Source of the DNA: JANNSX01 sp041397825
GTDB taxonomy: Bacteria; Pseudomonadota; Alphaproteobacteria; Rhizobiales; Hyphomicrobiaceae
Reading direction: 5' to 3'
Assembly (NCBI GenBank): GCA_041397825.1
Contig: JAWKVX010000006.1
Location: 248,001 to 312,000 of the forward strand
DNA length: 64,000 bases
Shown here: positions 1-11,160 of the stretch, piece by piece
Layout of the letters: every line of letters begins with the position of its first letter
How positions within the stretch are numbered: position 1 is the stretch's first letter
The notes under the pieces: model-generated
The model's input: the letters and a program-made list of their open reading frames with translations, nothing else
Databases searched by the model: none
Told to the model about the DNA's origin: nothing
Program-made: the position numbers and the translations under genes

Positions 1-127
1 GTCCTCGCGAGGGTGATCGTACCGTAGCGTCTCGGTAGCGCTCTCACTCGAGGCGGAACGAGCTGCCCGCCGGACGGCAACTGGGCTGGTGCGACTGGCA
101 GCGTGTTGCTCACGAAGGAGAGACATC

Positions 128-433
128 ATGCGAAATCTGCTCATGGCGGCGATGCTGCTCGGTGCCTTGCTGCTCGGCTTTGGCCCAGCACCTGCCTCGG
201 CCGCACCGGCAAGCTCGCTCGTGCCGTCCGTCATTGACACCCTGGTGCAGAACCAGAGTCAGGTGGACCAGGTCCACTACCGCAAGTCAGCTTGCCACTG
301 GCACCGCAAATGTGGCTGGCGACGGGTTTGCGGCTGGCGTCACGGCTACTACAGCTGCCGCTGGAAGTGGCGGTGCTGGCGCTGGTGCCACAAGCACTAC
401 ACGAAGCGGCGGCTCTACTACTACAACTATTGA
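128..433 (+). CDS. Small secreted Cys/Trp/His-rich protein, unknown function
   Basis: I do not recognise a named family. The 101-residue product starts with a clear signal peptide (about residues 1-26, Ala-rich cleavage site near ASA). The mature C-terminal third is extreme in composition: six Cys (56, 62, 68, 77, 83, 87), seven Trp and several His, Arg and Tyr within about 45 residues, including a tandem CGWRRV/CGWRHG motif. It ends in a Tyr-rich tail. The ATG at 128 was chosen because an AAGGAG ribosome site lies just upstream; an upstream start at 89 would hide the signal peptide. A strong intrinsic terminator follows 26 bases after the stop, so the gene is probably monocistronic. Regular Cys spacing suggests disulfides or metal/heme binding in the periplasm, but that is inference. 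Confidence 0.7.
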   Translation: MRNLLMAAMLLGALLLGFGPAPASAAPASSLVPSVIDTLVQNQSQVDQVHYRKSACHWHRKCGWRRVCGWRHGYYSCRWKWRCWRWCHKHYTKRRLYYYNY

Positions 434-458
434 GATACGTCGTATCAGCACAGTGTGG

Positions 459-490
459 CGCCCGGGCTGGACTGGCCCGGGCGTTTTCTT
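459..490 (+). terminator. Rho-independent terminator of the small secreted gene
   Basis: A perfect 9-bp inverted repeat (459-467 with 475-483, CGCCCGGGC/GCCCGGGCG, 7-base loop) is followed by TTTTCTT at 484-490. It sits just after the gene ending at 433 and reads in its direction. Confidence 0.85.
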
Positions 491-503
491 GCCACCAACC
501 GGT

Positions 504-1616
504 CTATTCGACCTTCGCCAGCCGGCGACAGCCCCGGAGCGCGGACGACGATTTCCAGACCTGCGGTATGGGCGTCCCCTCGATCCGATCGAGCAGGGCG
601 CGGGTCTTGCCGGAATCGCCCGCGAGACAGGCGAGACGTGCGAAATTGTTGATGTTCCACTGATCCGGGTAGCGCGCCAGGATATCGTCGATGCCGGCGC
701 TCATCTTCGGCCAGTTGACCTCCGAGCGCCGGAACAGGTCATCGCCAAAGTAGGCCGCCTTCGCGTACCAGTAAACTCGGGTGTAGAGGCCGAGACCCTC
801 CGAGGACCTCGTGCGCTCGGCTGCCATATTGGCGAAGGCCTCCACCGCCGTCGCGTCACCACGGAGCGATGGCGCGTGAAAATCCATGGCCGCAAAATAG
901 AGCTGGTAGTAGTCGGGATGGCTGCGCATCCCCTCTTCGACAACATCGAAGAACAGTGCCGGATCCGCTCCGAGCGCGAAGGCAAGATTGGACCATACGA
1001 CGTAGAAGTGGGGATCCTTACTGGCAACGGCAGCGTATCGCTCGAGATAGGCCTGGTCGGCTCGCAGCGCCGACACGAAGACTTCGTCCTCACTCGGGGC
1101 GGCCGTCGAGGCCCGCTGGAAGACGACGATCGGCTTCAAGGCTTGCGCATATTTCCTCATGGCAATGGCGTTGGCGATGACCGGCGTCGGACTGTCAGGA
1201 TACTGCTCCTGCCAGGCTTTGAGTTTCGCCGACAGATCGCCCCAGGCCGGATCACTTTTGCCCCTGAGCCGCGCTTTGGCGCTGATGCCGCTGTAGTAGA
1301 CGGTGAGCTTCCAGATGCCGCTCTCGGTGCGCGATTTCTCACTCCGGAAGGATTCGGCCATCGCCTCGAGCGCCGCATAGTCACTCCGATCCAAGAGGTG
1401 ACCGACCTCGGCGCGGATGCTTCTGCGCTCCTTGATCTCGGTGGCGACATCGTAAGAGGGGAGCAATACGAAATGCAGGTAGCCGGCGACGAGTGCCAGC
1501 AGCGCCGTCAGCCCGGCGACCGACCGTCTCGGCTTGTTGCGGCTCCACCAGCGGCGGAGCTTGGCCTTGCCGCTGAAGTCGAGTGGCGGACTGTCGTCGG
1601 TCACCAGATCGGTCAA
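504..1616 (-). CDS. Membrane-anchored protein, possibly DUF4034-like, function unknown
   Basis: The 370-residue product has a short basic cytoplasmic stretch, one hydrophobic segment (about residues 32-53) and a large, mostly helical remainder that would lie outside the membrane. The middle contains W-x4-YPDSPTPVIANA followed by aromatic-rich helices and SNLAFAL and YYQLYFAAM segments. This resembles the helical-repeat DUF4034 family, but I hold that assignment loosely. I chose the TTG start at 1616 because GAGGTGGG precedes it; the open frame continues to 1802, but that extension runs through the pnp terminator and is unlikely to be translated. A GTG at 1604 is an alternative. The gene lies downstream of pnp on the same strand but behind its terminator, so it should have its own promoter. 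Confidence 0.6.
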   Translation of the reverse strand: MTDLVTDDSPPLDFSGKAKLRRWWSRNKPRRSVAGLTALLALVAGYLHFVLLPSYDVATEIKERRSIRAEVGHLLDRSDYAALEAMAESFRSEKSRTESGIWKLTVYYSGISAKARLRGKSDPAWGDLSAKLKAWQEQYPDSPTPVIANAIAMRKYAQALKPIVVFQRASTAAPSEDEVFVSALRADQAYLERYAAVASKDPHFYVVWSNLAFALGADPALFFDVVEEGMRSHPDYYQLYFAAMDFHAPSLRGDATAVEAFANMAAERTRSSEGLGLYTRVYWYAKAAYFGDDLFRRSEVNWPKMSAGIDDILARYPDQWNINNFARLACLAGDSGKTRALLDRIEGTPIPQVWKSSSALRGCRRLAKVE

Positions 1617-1674
1617 GGTCCCACCTCGGCGCGGAAACTCAATCTTGAAAGAGCGTATATTCAAGTATTGAGCC

Positions 1675-1730
1675 GGTAACCGTGGGCCGTGCCACGGTAA
1701 GGAACAGTTAGGGTAAATGAATGGTAACCG
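1675..1730. repeat. GGTAA direct repeats and 7-bp inverted repeat upstream of the membrane-protein gene
   Basis: GGTAACCG occurs at 1675-1682 and again at 1723-1730, with further GGTAA cores near 1696 and 1712. An inverted repeat ACCGTGG/CCACGGT (1679-1685 and 1692-1698) lies inside. Its position between the pnp terminator and the gene starting at 1616 would suit an operator, but this is a visual match only. Confidence 0.3.
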
Positions 1731-1756
1731 GCCGTTCCATGGTGAGACGCTGTACC

Positions 1757-1796
1757 GAAAAAACGAAAAGGCCGCCCGGTGTCGGCCGGGCGGCCC
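1757..1796 (-). terminator. Rho-independent terminator of the rpsO-pnp unit
   Basis: A perfect 10-bp stem GGCCGCCCGG/CCGGGCGGCC (1770-1779 and 1786-1795, loop of six) lies about 28 bases beyond the pnp stop. Read on the minus strand it is followed by TTTTCGTTTTTTC, a normal U-tract. Confidence 0.9.
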
Positions 1797-1822
1797 TTCC
1801 AAATCCCGAGAGATGAGTCAGC

Positions 1823-4033
<2,211 letters not shown>

Positions 4034-4084
4034 TGTGTTTCCTGATCTCGCATTGCCCGGGAGCGAATTCTCCCTGGGCACATA

Positions 4085-4141
4085 GCGCGGCCCCGACCTC
4101 GGGCCCGCGCGACCGCGCCGGATGGGCGGCCATGAGGCCGC
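4085..4141 (-). promoter_or_regulatory. Structured pnp leader with two GC hairpins
   Basis: In the 146-base rpsO-pnp gap, GCGCGG (4085-4090) pairs with CCGCGC (4105-4110) with further C/G pairing inside, and GCGGCC (4126-4131) pairs with GGCCGC (4136-4141) around a four-base loop. There is no U-tract, so these are not terminators. In E. coli a double-stranded pnp leader is cut by RNase III and then allows PNPase autorepression; a similar role here is inference. Confidence 0.45.
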
Positions 4142-4179
4142 GGCCCCGGATCACGGGGTCGCAGCTTGCAGTGTGGGCG

Positions 4180-4449
4180 TTAGCGGCGGATGCCCAGGCG
4201 CTCGATGATGGACTGATAGCGGGCCTCGTCGCGCGACTTCACATAGTCGAGCAGACGACGCCGCTGGCTCACCATCTTGAGCAGACCGCGACGGGAATGG
4301 TTGTCTTTCACGTGGGTCTTGAAGTGCTCTGTCAGATTGCTGATCCGCTCGGAGAGAACAGCGATCTGCACCTCGGGAGAACCCGTATCGCCGTCCTTGG
4401 TCGCGTATTTCTTGATGATCTCAGACTTGCGCTCGGCCGTGACCGACAT
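4180..4449 (-). CDS. rpsO: 30S ribosomal protein S15
   Basis: Primary 16S rRNA-binding protein of the small-subunit platform. The 89-residue product has the usual S15 length and conserved features: GDTGSPEVQIAVLSERI near residue 22, the HFKTHVKDNHSRRGLL helix-loop and the RRRLLDYVK segment before a C-terminal ERLGIRR. ATG 4449 is the start because it gives the family N-terminus MSVTAERK; the frame stays open to 4608 but without conserved sequence. It lies between truB and pnp in the classic operon order. Confidence 0.97.
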   Translation of the reverse strand: MSVTAERKSEIIKKYATKDGDTGSPEVQIAVLSERISNLTEHFKTHVKDNHSRRGLLKMVSQRRRLLDYVKSRDEARYQSIIERLGIRR

Positions 4450-4607
4450 CGGATGGTCCTTCTTGCTTTGAGGGGATGAAGACGAGCCTTGCCGCTGGCC
4501 ATGCTCGCGATGCGCTCGAGACGCCGGGATGTCGTCCAGCCGTCCGAGTGCGGCGCGCACCATACACGAACGCCCAGGGAAAGCGAGGGGAAAGTCGGCA
4601 GCCGGCA

Positions 4608-5528
4608 TCAGCCCAACATGAAGACCCGCTTGGGCACGAGGTAACCATGCTCGGCCGAGACGAGGGCCACCGGATCACCCATTGAGGTCGCATAGGCCAG
4701 CCCTTCGAAGATGGGGGCGTCGCGACCTCTGAGCAACACATTGTTGCCTCGGCGCAACCTTAGAGCATCCTCGCGGCTCACAGACAGGCCGATGAGGTCG
4801 GTCAGTGCGGACTCCAACGGCTTGAGCAAGGTTCGAAGCTCCCGGGCGGCATCCGGGCGCCCGGCCGCCTCGGTCACCTCAGCGAGCGTCACTGCATCCT
4901 GCTCGTCGAACGGGCCGACCTCGAGTCGCCTCAGCTTCGTGACGTGCCCATAAGTCCCGAGCGTCCTGCCCAGATCCCGTGCCAGCGCCCGCACATAGGT
5001 GCCCTTGCCGCAATCGGCCTCGAGCACCGTCTCGTCGCCCGTCGTGCCGACGATCTCAAGCCGATCAATCACGACCGGCCGCTCGGCGATCTCCACTGTC
5101 GCGCCTTCGCGCGCGAGATCGTAGGCGCGCTCGCCGTCGATCTTGACGGCCGAGTACCTGGGTGGCCGCTGAAGGATTTCGCCCATGAACCGCGGCAGCA
5201 CCTCGACGATCTCGTCCGCCGATGGGACACGGCCACCGCTCGCCGTCACCTGCCCCTCGCTGTCGTCCGTGTCCGTCTCGATGCCCCAGCGTACGGTGAA
5301 GCGGTAGCTCTTGGCCCCATCGACGATGTACGGCACCGTCTTCGTCGCCTCACCGAGCGCAATCGGCAGGATGCCGGTGGCGAGCGGGTCGAGCGTACCG
5401 GCGTGGCCCGCCTTCTGGGCATTGTAGAGCCGCTTGATGGCGCCGACCGCAGCCGTCGAGGTCATGCCCGACGGCTTGTCGAGCACGAGCCAGCCATGCA
5501 CCGGATTGCCGCGCTTCTTACGAGACAT
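4608..5528 (-). CDS. truB: tRNA pseudouridine(55) synthase TruB
   Basis: Makes pseudouridine 55 in the T-loop of tRNAs. The 306-residue product begins with the TruB motif GWLVLDKPSGMTS and contains AGHAGTLDPLATGILP, in which the Asp (about residue 47) is the catalytic nucleophile. The C-terminal part (about 240-306) is PUA-like. Length is typical. It follows rbfA by 17 bases in the rimP-to-pnp cluster and is probably cotranscribed with it. Confidence 0.96.
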   Translation of the reverse strand: MSRKKRGNPVHGWLVLDKPSGMTSTAAVGAIKRLYNAQKAGHAGTLDPLATGILPIALGEATKTVPYIVDGAKSYRFTVRWGIETDTDDSEGQVTASGGRVPSADEIVEVLPRFMGEILQRPPRYSAVKIDGERAYDLAREGATVEIAERPVVIDRLEIVGTTGDETVLEADCGKGTYVRALARDLGRTLGTYGHVTKLRRLEVGPFDEQDAVTLAEVTEAAGRPDAARELRTLLKPLESALTDLIGLSVSREDALRLRRGNNVLLRGRDAPIFEGLAYATSMGDPVALVSAEHGYLVPKRVFMLG

Positions 5529-5545
5529 GATCTGATCCTGGGTGG

Positions 5546-5944
5546 CTACTTCCGCTCGAGGTCGCGCTTGACCTCGGGACTGCTGAGCAGCCTGTCGATG
5601 CGAGAAGCCTCATCAAAGGTTTCGTCGATCGAGAAGCGGATCTCGGGTGCGAATTTAAGATTGATCTTGTGGGCGATCTCGCCGCGGATGTAACGCCTGT
5701 GCCGGTTGAAGGCTTCGAGCACCGGCTGGCGATCCTCACCGCCCAACGGCATCAGGTAGATCGTGGCGAGCCTGAGATCCGGGCTCATCCGCACCTCGGG
5801 AATAGTCACGACATGCGCCTCGATGACGTCGTCATGAATGTCGCCGCGCGAGAGCATCTCGGCGAGGGAATGACGGATCAGCTCGCCGACGCGGAGCTGG
5901 CGTTGAGAGGGAGCGGACGGCTTGTTTGGCGCGCGGCGGGGCAT
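5546..5944 (-). CDS. rbfA: Ribosome-binding factor A
   Basis: KH-like factor that binds maturing 30S subunits and helps process the 16S 5' end. The 132-residue product contains RVGELIRHSLAEML and EVRMSPDLRLATIYLMPLGG, then the RRYIRGEIAHKINLKFAPEIRF segment typical of RbfA in two parts. I chose ATG 5944 because family members begin shortly before the RQLRVGELIRH helix; its ribosome site is weak, and ATG codons at 6016, 6025 and 6031 would add 24 to 29 residues. It lies between infB and truB as expected. Confidence 0.92.
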   Translation of the reverse strand: MPRRAPNKPSAPSQRQLRVGELIRHSLAEMLSRGDIHDDVIEAHVVTIPEVRMSPDLRLATIYLMPLGGEDRQPVLEAFNRHRRYIRGEIAHKINLKFAPEIRFSIDETFDEASRIDRLLSSPEVKRDLERK

Positions 5945-6118
5945 TTCTGGCGATTTGGCTCTAGGTTGTGACTTTGGTGCAGACCAGCGAGACGGCCCGC
6001 CGATTCGATTAACCATCAGGCCCATGTCCACCCCGTCTGCACCGCATAGGCCCGCGCGTACGCATCGCAGTCGGAGCGTTGGTAGGTGAAGTTGGCGACG
6101 TAAGCCAACGAACCGCAG

Positions 6119-8785
6119 CTACAGCGTCCGCTCCACCCGCTCCACCCGGAAACACTCGATGGTGTCGCCCTTGCGGATGTCCTGGTGATTCTCGAAGGCC
6201 ATGCCGCACTCCTGGCCGACCGGCACCTCGCGAACCTCGTCCTTGAAGCGCTTCAGGGTCGACAGCTTGCCGCGGTGAATGACGACGTTGTCGCGGATGA
6301 GACGGACCTCAGCGCCGCGCTCGACCTTGCCCTCGGTGATCCGGCAGCCGGCGACCTTGCCGACCTTCGAGATGTTGAACACCTCGAGGATCTCGGCATT
6401 GCCGAGGAAAACCTCACGCATCGTCGGCGCCAGCAGACCCGACATCGCCTTCTTCACCTCGTCGACGAGGTCGTAGATGATGGCGTAGTAGCGGATCTCG
6501 ACACCCTCGCGCTCGGCCGCCTGACGGGCCTGGGCGTTGGCGCGCACATTGAAGCCGACAATGACCGCGTTCGAGGCCGCCGCCAGCGACACGTCGCTCT
6601 CGGTGATGCCACCGACACCGGCATGGATGACGCGCGCCGCGACCTCGTCGGTTCCGAGCTTCTCGAGCGCGGCCGTAATGGCCTCGACCGAGCCCTGCAC
6701 GTCGCCTTTGACGAGGAGGGTGAACTCGCGCGTGCCCTCACCTTTGAGGTTGGCCATCATCTGCTCGAGCGTCCGCGTCGTGCCGGCACCAACTGCCGTC
6801 CTCTCGCGGCGCTTGCGGACTCGATAGTCAGTGATCTCGCGGGCGCGCGCCTCGTTCTCGACGACGGCGAGCTGATCGCCGGCTTCGGGAGCGGATGAGA
6901 AACCCAGAACCTCCACCGGAACCGATGGCCCGGCCTCCTTGACCTGCTCGCCGTGATCGTCGATGAGCGCCCGGACGCGCCCCCAGGCCGCGCCGGCAAC
7001 AATGATATCGCCGACATTGAGCGTGCCGCGCTGGATCAGCACGGTCCCGACCGGACCGCGACCGGCCTCGAGCTTGGCCTCGACGACGACGCCCTCCGCC
7101 GACCGGTTCGGATTGGCCCTGAGCTCCAACAGCTCCGATTGCAGAGAGATCGCATCGAGCAGTTTGTCGAGATTGGTACCCTTCAAGGCCGAGACCTCGA
7201 CCTCGAGCACCTCGCCAGACATGCTCTCGACCACCACCTCGTAGCGCAACAGCTCGTTGCGAACCCGGTTCGGGTCGGCCGCCGGCTTGTCGATCTTGTT
7301 GATCGCGACGATGAGCGGCACACCGGCCGCTTTGGCGTGGTTGATGGCCTCGATCGTCTGCGGCATCACCCCATCGTCCGCTGCCACGACCAGCACGACA
7401 ATATCCGTCACCTTCGCTCCGCGGGCACGCATCGCCGTGAAGGCTTCATGGCCCGGGGTATCGATGAATGTGATCTTGTAGCCTTTGTCCGTCGTCACCT
7501 GGTAGGCGCCGATATGCTGCGTGATGCCACCCGCCTCGCCAGCGACGACGTTGGTCTTCCGCAATGCATCGAGCAACGACGTCTTGCCGTGATCGACGTG
7601 CCCCATGATCGTGACGATCGGGGCGCGCGGCTCCTTGTCGACATCGACGTCGGAAGCGCCGATCAGGCCTTCCTCGACGTCCGATTCGGCGACCCGCTTC
7701 GACGTATGCCCGAATTCCTGCACGATGAGCTCGGCCGTATCGGCATCGATCACGTCGTTGATCTGATGCATCTCGCCCTGCTTCATCAGGTATTTGATGA
7801 TGTCGACCGCGCGCTCGGCCATGCGGTTCGACAGCTCCTGGATGGTGATGGCCTCCGGGATGACGACCTCGCGCTGGATTTTGTCGCGCGCCTGGGTCGC
7901 GCCGATCGACTTGATCTTCTCGCGCTCCCGCTTGCGGCGAAGCGAGGCGAGCGAGCGTTCCCGCTGCTCGTCGTCGAAGGCATTGGTGATCGTCAGGCGG
8001 CCGCGGCGCTCCTCGGTCCGTTTGACCGGGGTCCGCTCCGGCTTGGCTTTCTTGGCGCCAGGGCCGCTGCGCTTGCTGCTGCCCTCGTCGGCTTCCTCCT
8101 CGACCCGCTCTGGACCTCGTTTGGATGGCGGACGCCGGGCCTCTTCATCACCCCGCCGTGCCTCCACGGTCGCCTCGGCCGTGGCCGGCTTGGCAGCAGA
8201 TGACCGCGGTGCAGGAGCCCGCGCCGGTCGGACGGACGCATCCTCCCGAGCGGTCTCCGGCGCTGGCGTGGCCACCTCCTCGGCCGCCTTGCGGCGTCCT
8301 TCGATTTCCGCCTGCAGCCGGGCCTCTGCCGCCAGACGCTGCTCCTCGGCCTCGCGCTCAGCGCGTAGCTTCGCCTCCTCCTCAGCCCGGCGGCGTTCGA
8401 TCTGCTCGCGCTCTCGGGCAGCGTTCAGGGCCCGAATCCTGGCTTCACGCTCGCCATCAGAGAGCTTGAGGCCCTGTCCTTCCATGGGGGCAGGCGCGCG
8501 GCGGGTGGACGCGGGCTGGCCAGCCTGCGCGGCGGGCTTTCGCTCCGCCTTGGCTCGCGGCTCGGCGACGGGCTCGGCCGGCGCTGGTGCAGCAGCCGGC
8601 GCCTTGCCTGGCATCGCCAGCTTGCGCGGCGTCTTCTTCTCGACCACGACCGATTTGACCCGACCATGGCTGAAGCTTTGCTTCACATGCCCGGCCGCCT
8701 CGGTCTTTTGCATCCGAAGGGTGCCGGGCTTGCCTGCACGGCCAGCCGCTCCGGTCTTGTCTGCTGGCTCTTTCGTTTCCGTCAT
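6119..8785 (-). CDS. infB: Translation initiation factor IF-2
   Basis: GTPase that recruits fMet-tRNA to the 30S subunit and promotes subunit joining. The 888-residue product has a long charged Ala/Glu/Arg-rich N-terminal region (about 1-300), an IF-2 N domain, and the G domain with G1 GHVDHGKT near residue 393, G3 DTPGHEAF and G4 NKID, followed by the C-terminal beta-barrel domains. Its ATG overlaps the stop of ylxR by four bases (ATGA), pointing to translational coupling within the rimP-nusA-ylxR-infB operon. The N-terminal part is low complexity, as is normal for the family. Confidence 0.97.
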   Translation of the reverse strand: MTETKEPADKTGAAGRAGKPGTLRMQKTEAAGHVKQSFSHGRVKSVVVEKKTPRKLAMPGKAPAAAPAPAEPVAEPRAKAERKPAAQAGQPASTRRAPAPMEGQGLKLSDGEREARIRALNAAREREQIERRRAEEEAKLRAEREAEEQRLAAEARLQAEIEGRRKAAEEVATPAPETAREDASVRPARAPAPRSSAAKPATAEATVEARRGDEEARRPPSKRGPERVEEEADEGSSKRSGPGAKKAKPERTPVKRTEERRGRLTITNAFDDEQRERSLASLRRKREREKIKSIGATQARDKIQREVVIPEAITIQELSNRMAERAVDIIKYLMKQGEMHQINDVIDADTAELIVQEFGHTSKRVAESDVEEGLIGASDVDVDKEPRAPIVTIMGHVDHGKTSLLDALRKTNVVAGEAGGITQHIGAYQVTTDKGYKITFIDTPGHEAFTAMRARGAKVTDIVVLVVAADDGVMPQTIEAINHAKAAGVPLIVAINKIDKPAADPNRVRNELLRYEVVVESMSGEVLEVEVSALKGTNLDKLLDAISLQSELLELRANPNRSAEGVVVEAKLEAGRGPVGTVLIQRGTLNVGDIIVAGAAWGRVRALIDDHGEQVKEAGPSVPVEVLGFSSAPEAGDQLAVVENEARAREITDYRVRKRRERTAVGAGTTRTLEQMMANLKGEGTREFTLLVKGDVQGSVEAITAALEKLGTDEVAARVIHAGVGGITESDVSLAAASNAVIVGFNVRANAQARQAAEREGVEIRYYAIIYDLVDEVKKAMSGLLAPTMREVFLGNAEILEVFNISKVGKVAGCRITEGKVERGAEVRLIRDNVVIHRGKLSTLKRFKDEVREVPVGQECGMAFENHQDIRKGDTIECFRVERVERTL

Positions 8786-9486
8786 TCGCTTACCGTGCCG
8801 CCATTATCCAAAAAATGCGCAAGCGCCGCCGCTTCGAGCCCGATGTAGAGCCCCAAGCGTCGCACCTCGCTCAACAGCTTGCGGCTCATGCCGCCGCCCT
8901 TCAGGCCAGCATGTACCACATTTGACCGCCCCAATGCCAAACTCAATTCCGCTGACGTGAAGAGCCCAATCGGCGCAGGCGCATCGGGAGCCGTCGCGCG
9001 GAGCCTTCGGTCGAGAGGCTGCCGGCCATTCTCAGCGGCCTCGCGGGCATGCAACAAGGCGCGGATCTGGCCCTTTCCGAGAGCTGTTTCGAGCTTGTAG
9101 GCCCCGGCAACCACCTCACCCGCCTTATTGGCGAGCGAGAGATAGTCGAGACAGCGCCGACGCAGCAAGGCCTCGACAGAGGCCCCGAGGTCGGCCGGGG
9201 CCGAGACCGCGGCCTTCAAAGAGCGAGAGAACACGCCTTTCGCGGCGGCTTCGTCGATACGATCCCGAGAGCAGGTGACCCAGACACCGCGTCCAGGCAG
9301 CTTTCTGGCAAGGTCGGGGACAATCGCGCCATCAGGGCCCGCGACGAATCGGATCAACTCGCCCGCAGGCAAGACAGCGCGCGTCACCGCGCACCGCCGC
9401 TCGGGCGCACCGGCCGCGATTTCCATGACTTGCTCCGAAGGAGCCCTGTGCTGCGCCGAACTCACCGGCCTCGCCTCTTCCTTCAA
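8782..9486 (-). CDS. ylxR: YlxR/DUF448 nucleic-acid-binding protein with L7Ae-like C-terminal domain
   Basis: The 234-residue product joins two known modules. Residues about 25-105 are the YlxR domain, with ERRCAVTRAVLP and LPGRGVWV motifs. Residues about 115-225 resemble the L7Ae/L30e fold, with LANKAGEVVAGAYK and a C-terminal GLYIGLEAAALAHFL helix. This fusion is the usual alphaproteobacterial form and is always found between nusA and infB. YlxR has been linked to RNA binding and gene regulation in other bacteria; the precise job here is not known. The gene starts 6 bases after nusA and its stop overlaps infB. Confidence 0.9.
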   Translation of the reverse strand: MKEEARPVSSAQHRAPSEQVMEIAAGAPERRCAVTRAVLPAGELIRFVAGPDGAIVPDLARKLPGRGVWVTCSRDRIDEAAAKGVFSRSLKAAVSAPADLGASVEALLRRRCLDYLSLANKAGEVVAGAYKLETALGKGQIRALLHAREAAENGRQPLDRRLRATAPDAPAPIGLFTSAELSLALGRSNVVHAGLKGGGMSRKLLSEVRRLGLYIGLEAAALAHFLDNGGTVSE

Positions 9487-9492
9487 GCGTCC

Positions 9493-11160
9493 TCACGACG
9501 CACTCTCGCGACGGCTCGCAAACAAGGCCTCCGCCTCGCTCTGCGGCGTCTGATCGGCATCCTCGGTCTCAGCCGTCTCCTCGGCGACCGGCCGGACAAT
9601 GTCCTCGACGGCCACCCAGCCGGCAACGACACGGGCGGACATGATGAGGTCCTCGATCTCCTGCCGAGACAGATCGAACTTCTCCAGCACGCCCGGGTGG
9701 TGCTTCGTCTCCGTGCCGGTCTTCTCGTACCACCCCTCGAGATCATCACGGGCGCAATCGGCCAGATCCTCGACGGTCTTGATGCTGTTCTCGCCGAAAG
9801 CCACCAGCATCGCGGTTGTGACACCGGGCACGCTCAGCAGCTCGTCGGCAACACCGAGCTCGCGGCGCCGCTCGTCGAGTTCGGCCTCCTTGCGCTCGAG
9901 ATACTCCTTCGCACGGCCCTGGATCTCGCTCGCCATGTTCTCGTCGAAGCCCTCGATCGTGGTGACCTCGGCCGGATCGACATAGGCGATCTCCTCGACC
10001 GTCGCGAAACCTTCGGTAACGAGCAGCGCCGCGATGAAATCGTCGATATCGAGCGCCTCCATGAAGAGCTGCGTGCGCTCCGCCGTCTCCTTCTGCCGAC
10101 GCTCCTGCTCCGTCTGCTCCGTCATGATGTCGATGTCCCAGCCGGAGAGCTGGGAGGCCAGACGCACGTTCTGGCCGCGCCGGCCGATGGCAAGCGATAG
10201 TTGCTCGTCCGGCACCACCACCTCGATGCGCTGGTTCTCGTCGTCAAGCACGACCTTCGTCACCTCTGCCGGTGCCAGTGCGTTGACGATGAAGGTCGGC
10301 GCGTCGTCCGACCACTGGATGATGTCGATCTTCTCGCCCTGCAGCTCGCCGACGACCGCCTGCACGCGCTGGCCGCGCATGCCGACGCAAGCGCCGACCG
10401 GATCAATCGAGCTGTCCCGCGACTTCACCGCGATCTTGGCGCGGCTGCCGGGATCGCGGGCGACCGACTTGATCTCGACGATACCGTCGTAGATCTCGGG
10501 CACCTCCTGGGCAAACAGCTTGGCCATGAACTCGGAGCGCGTGCGGGACAGGAAGATCTGCGGCCCGCGCACCTCCCTCCGGACATCGTAGATATAGGCA
10601 CGAATGCGATCGCCGTACTTGAATGCCTCGCGTGGCAGCTTCTCCTCGCGCCTGACGATGCCTTCGGCCCGTCCGAGGTCGACGATGACGTGGCCGTGCT
10701 CCTCGCGCTTGACGGCGCCGTTGACGATGGTGCCGACGCGATCCTTGAACTCGTTGAACTGACGCTCGCGCTCGGCCTCGCGCACCTTCTGCACGATCAC
10801 CTGCTTGGCATTCTGCGCCGCGACGCGGCCGAACTCGATCGGCGGCAGGCTCTCGGAAATGAAGTCGCCGACCTTGGCGTCCGGGTTGCGGCGCTTGGCA
10901 TCGCCGAGCGTGATCTGCGTGGCCTCGTTCTCGACCTGCTCGACGACCTCGAGCAGACGCGCAAGCCGCATCTCGCCGGTCTTGGGATCGATCTGGGCCT
11001 TGATCTCGTTTTCGGCGCCGTAACGGGACTTAGCCGCCTTTTGAATGGCGTCCTCCATGGCTGCGATGACGATCTGCTTGTCGATCGACTTCTCGCGCGC
11101 CACCGCGTCGGCGATCTGCAGCAGCTCCAGCCGATTTGCGCTCACGCCTACCTGCGCCAT
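9493..11160 (-). CDS. nusA: Transcription termination/antitermination factor NusA
   Basis: RNA polymerase-associated factor that controls pausing, termination and antitermination. The 555-residue product starts with the family N-terminus (SANRLELLQIADAVAREKS), followed by the RNAP-binding domain, S1 domain (about 135-200), two KH domains (VGACVGMRGQRVQ near 300; SLAIGRRGQNVRLA near 325) and two C-terminal helix-hairpin-helix repeats (about 430-500). Its first 131 bases are overlapped out of frame by the 3' end of rimP. It lies second in the rimP-nusA-ylxR-infB operon, downstream of a leader terminator that could be its own target. Confidence 0.97.
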   Translation of the reverse strand: MAQVGVSANRLELLQIADAVAREKSIDKQIVIAAMEDAIQKAAKSRYGAENEIKAQIDPKTGEMRLARLLEVVEQVENEATQITLGDAKRRNPDAKVGDFISESLPPIEFGRVAAQNAKQVIVQKVREAERERQFNEFKDRVGTIVNGAVKREEHGHVIVDLGRAEGIVRREEKLPREAFKYGDRIRAYIYDVRREVRGPQIFLSRTRSEFMAKLFAQEVPEIYDGIVEIKSVARDPGSRAKIAVKSRDSSIDPVGACVGMRGQRVQAVVGELQGEKIDIIQWSDDAPTFIVNALAPAEVTKVVLDDENQRIEVVVPDEQLSLAIGRRGQNVRLASQLSGWDIDIMTEQTEQERRQKETAERTQLFMEALDIDDFIAALLVTEGFATVEEIAYVDPAEVTTIEGFDENMASEIQGRAKEYLERKEAELDERRRELGVADELLSVPGVTTAMLVAFGENSIKTVEDLADCARDDLEGWYEKTGTETKHHPGVLEKFDLSRQEIEDLIMSARVVAGWVAVEDIVRPVAEETAETEDADQTPQSEAEALFASRRESAS

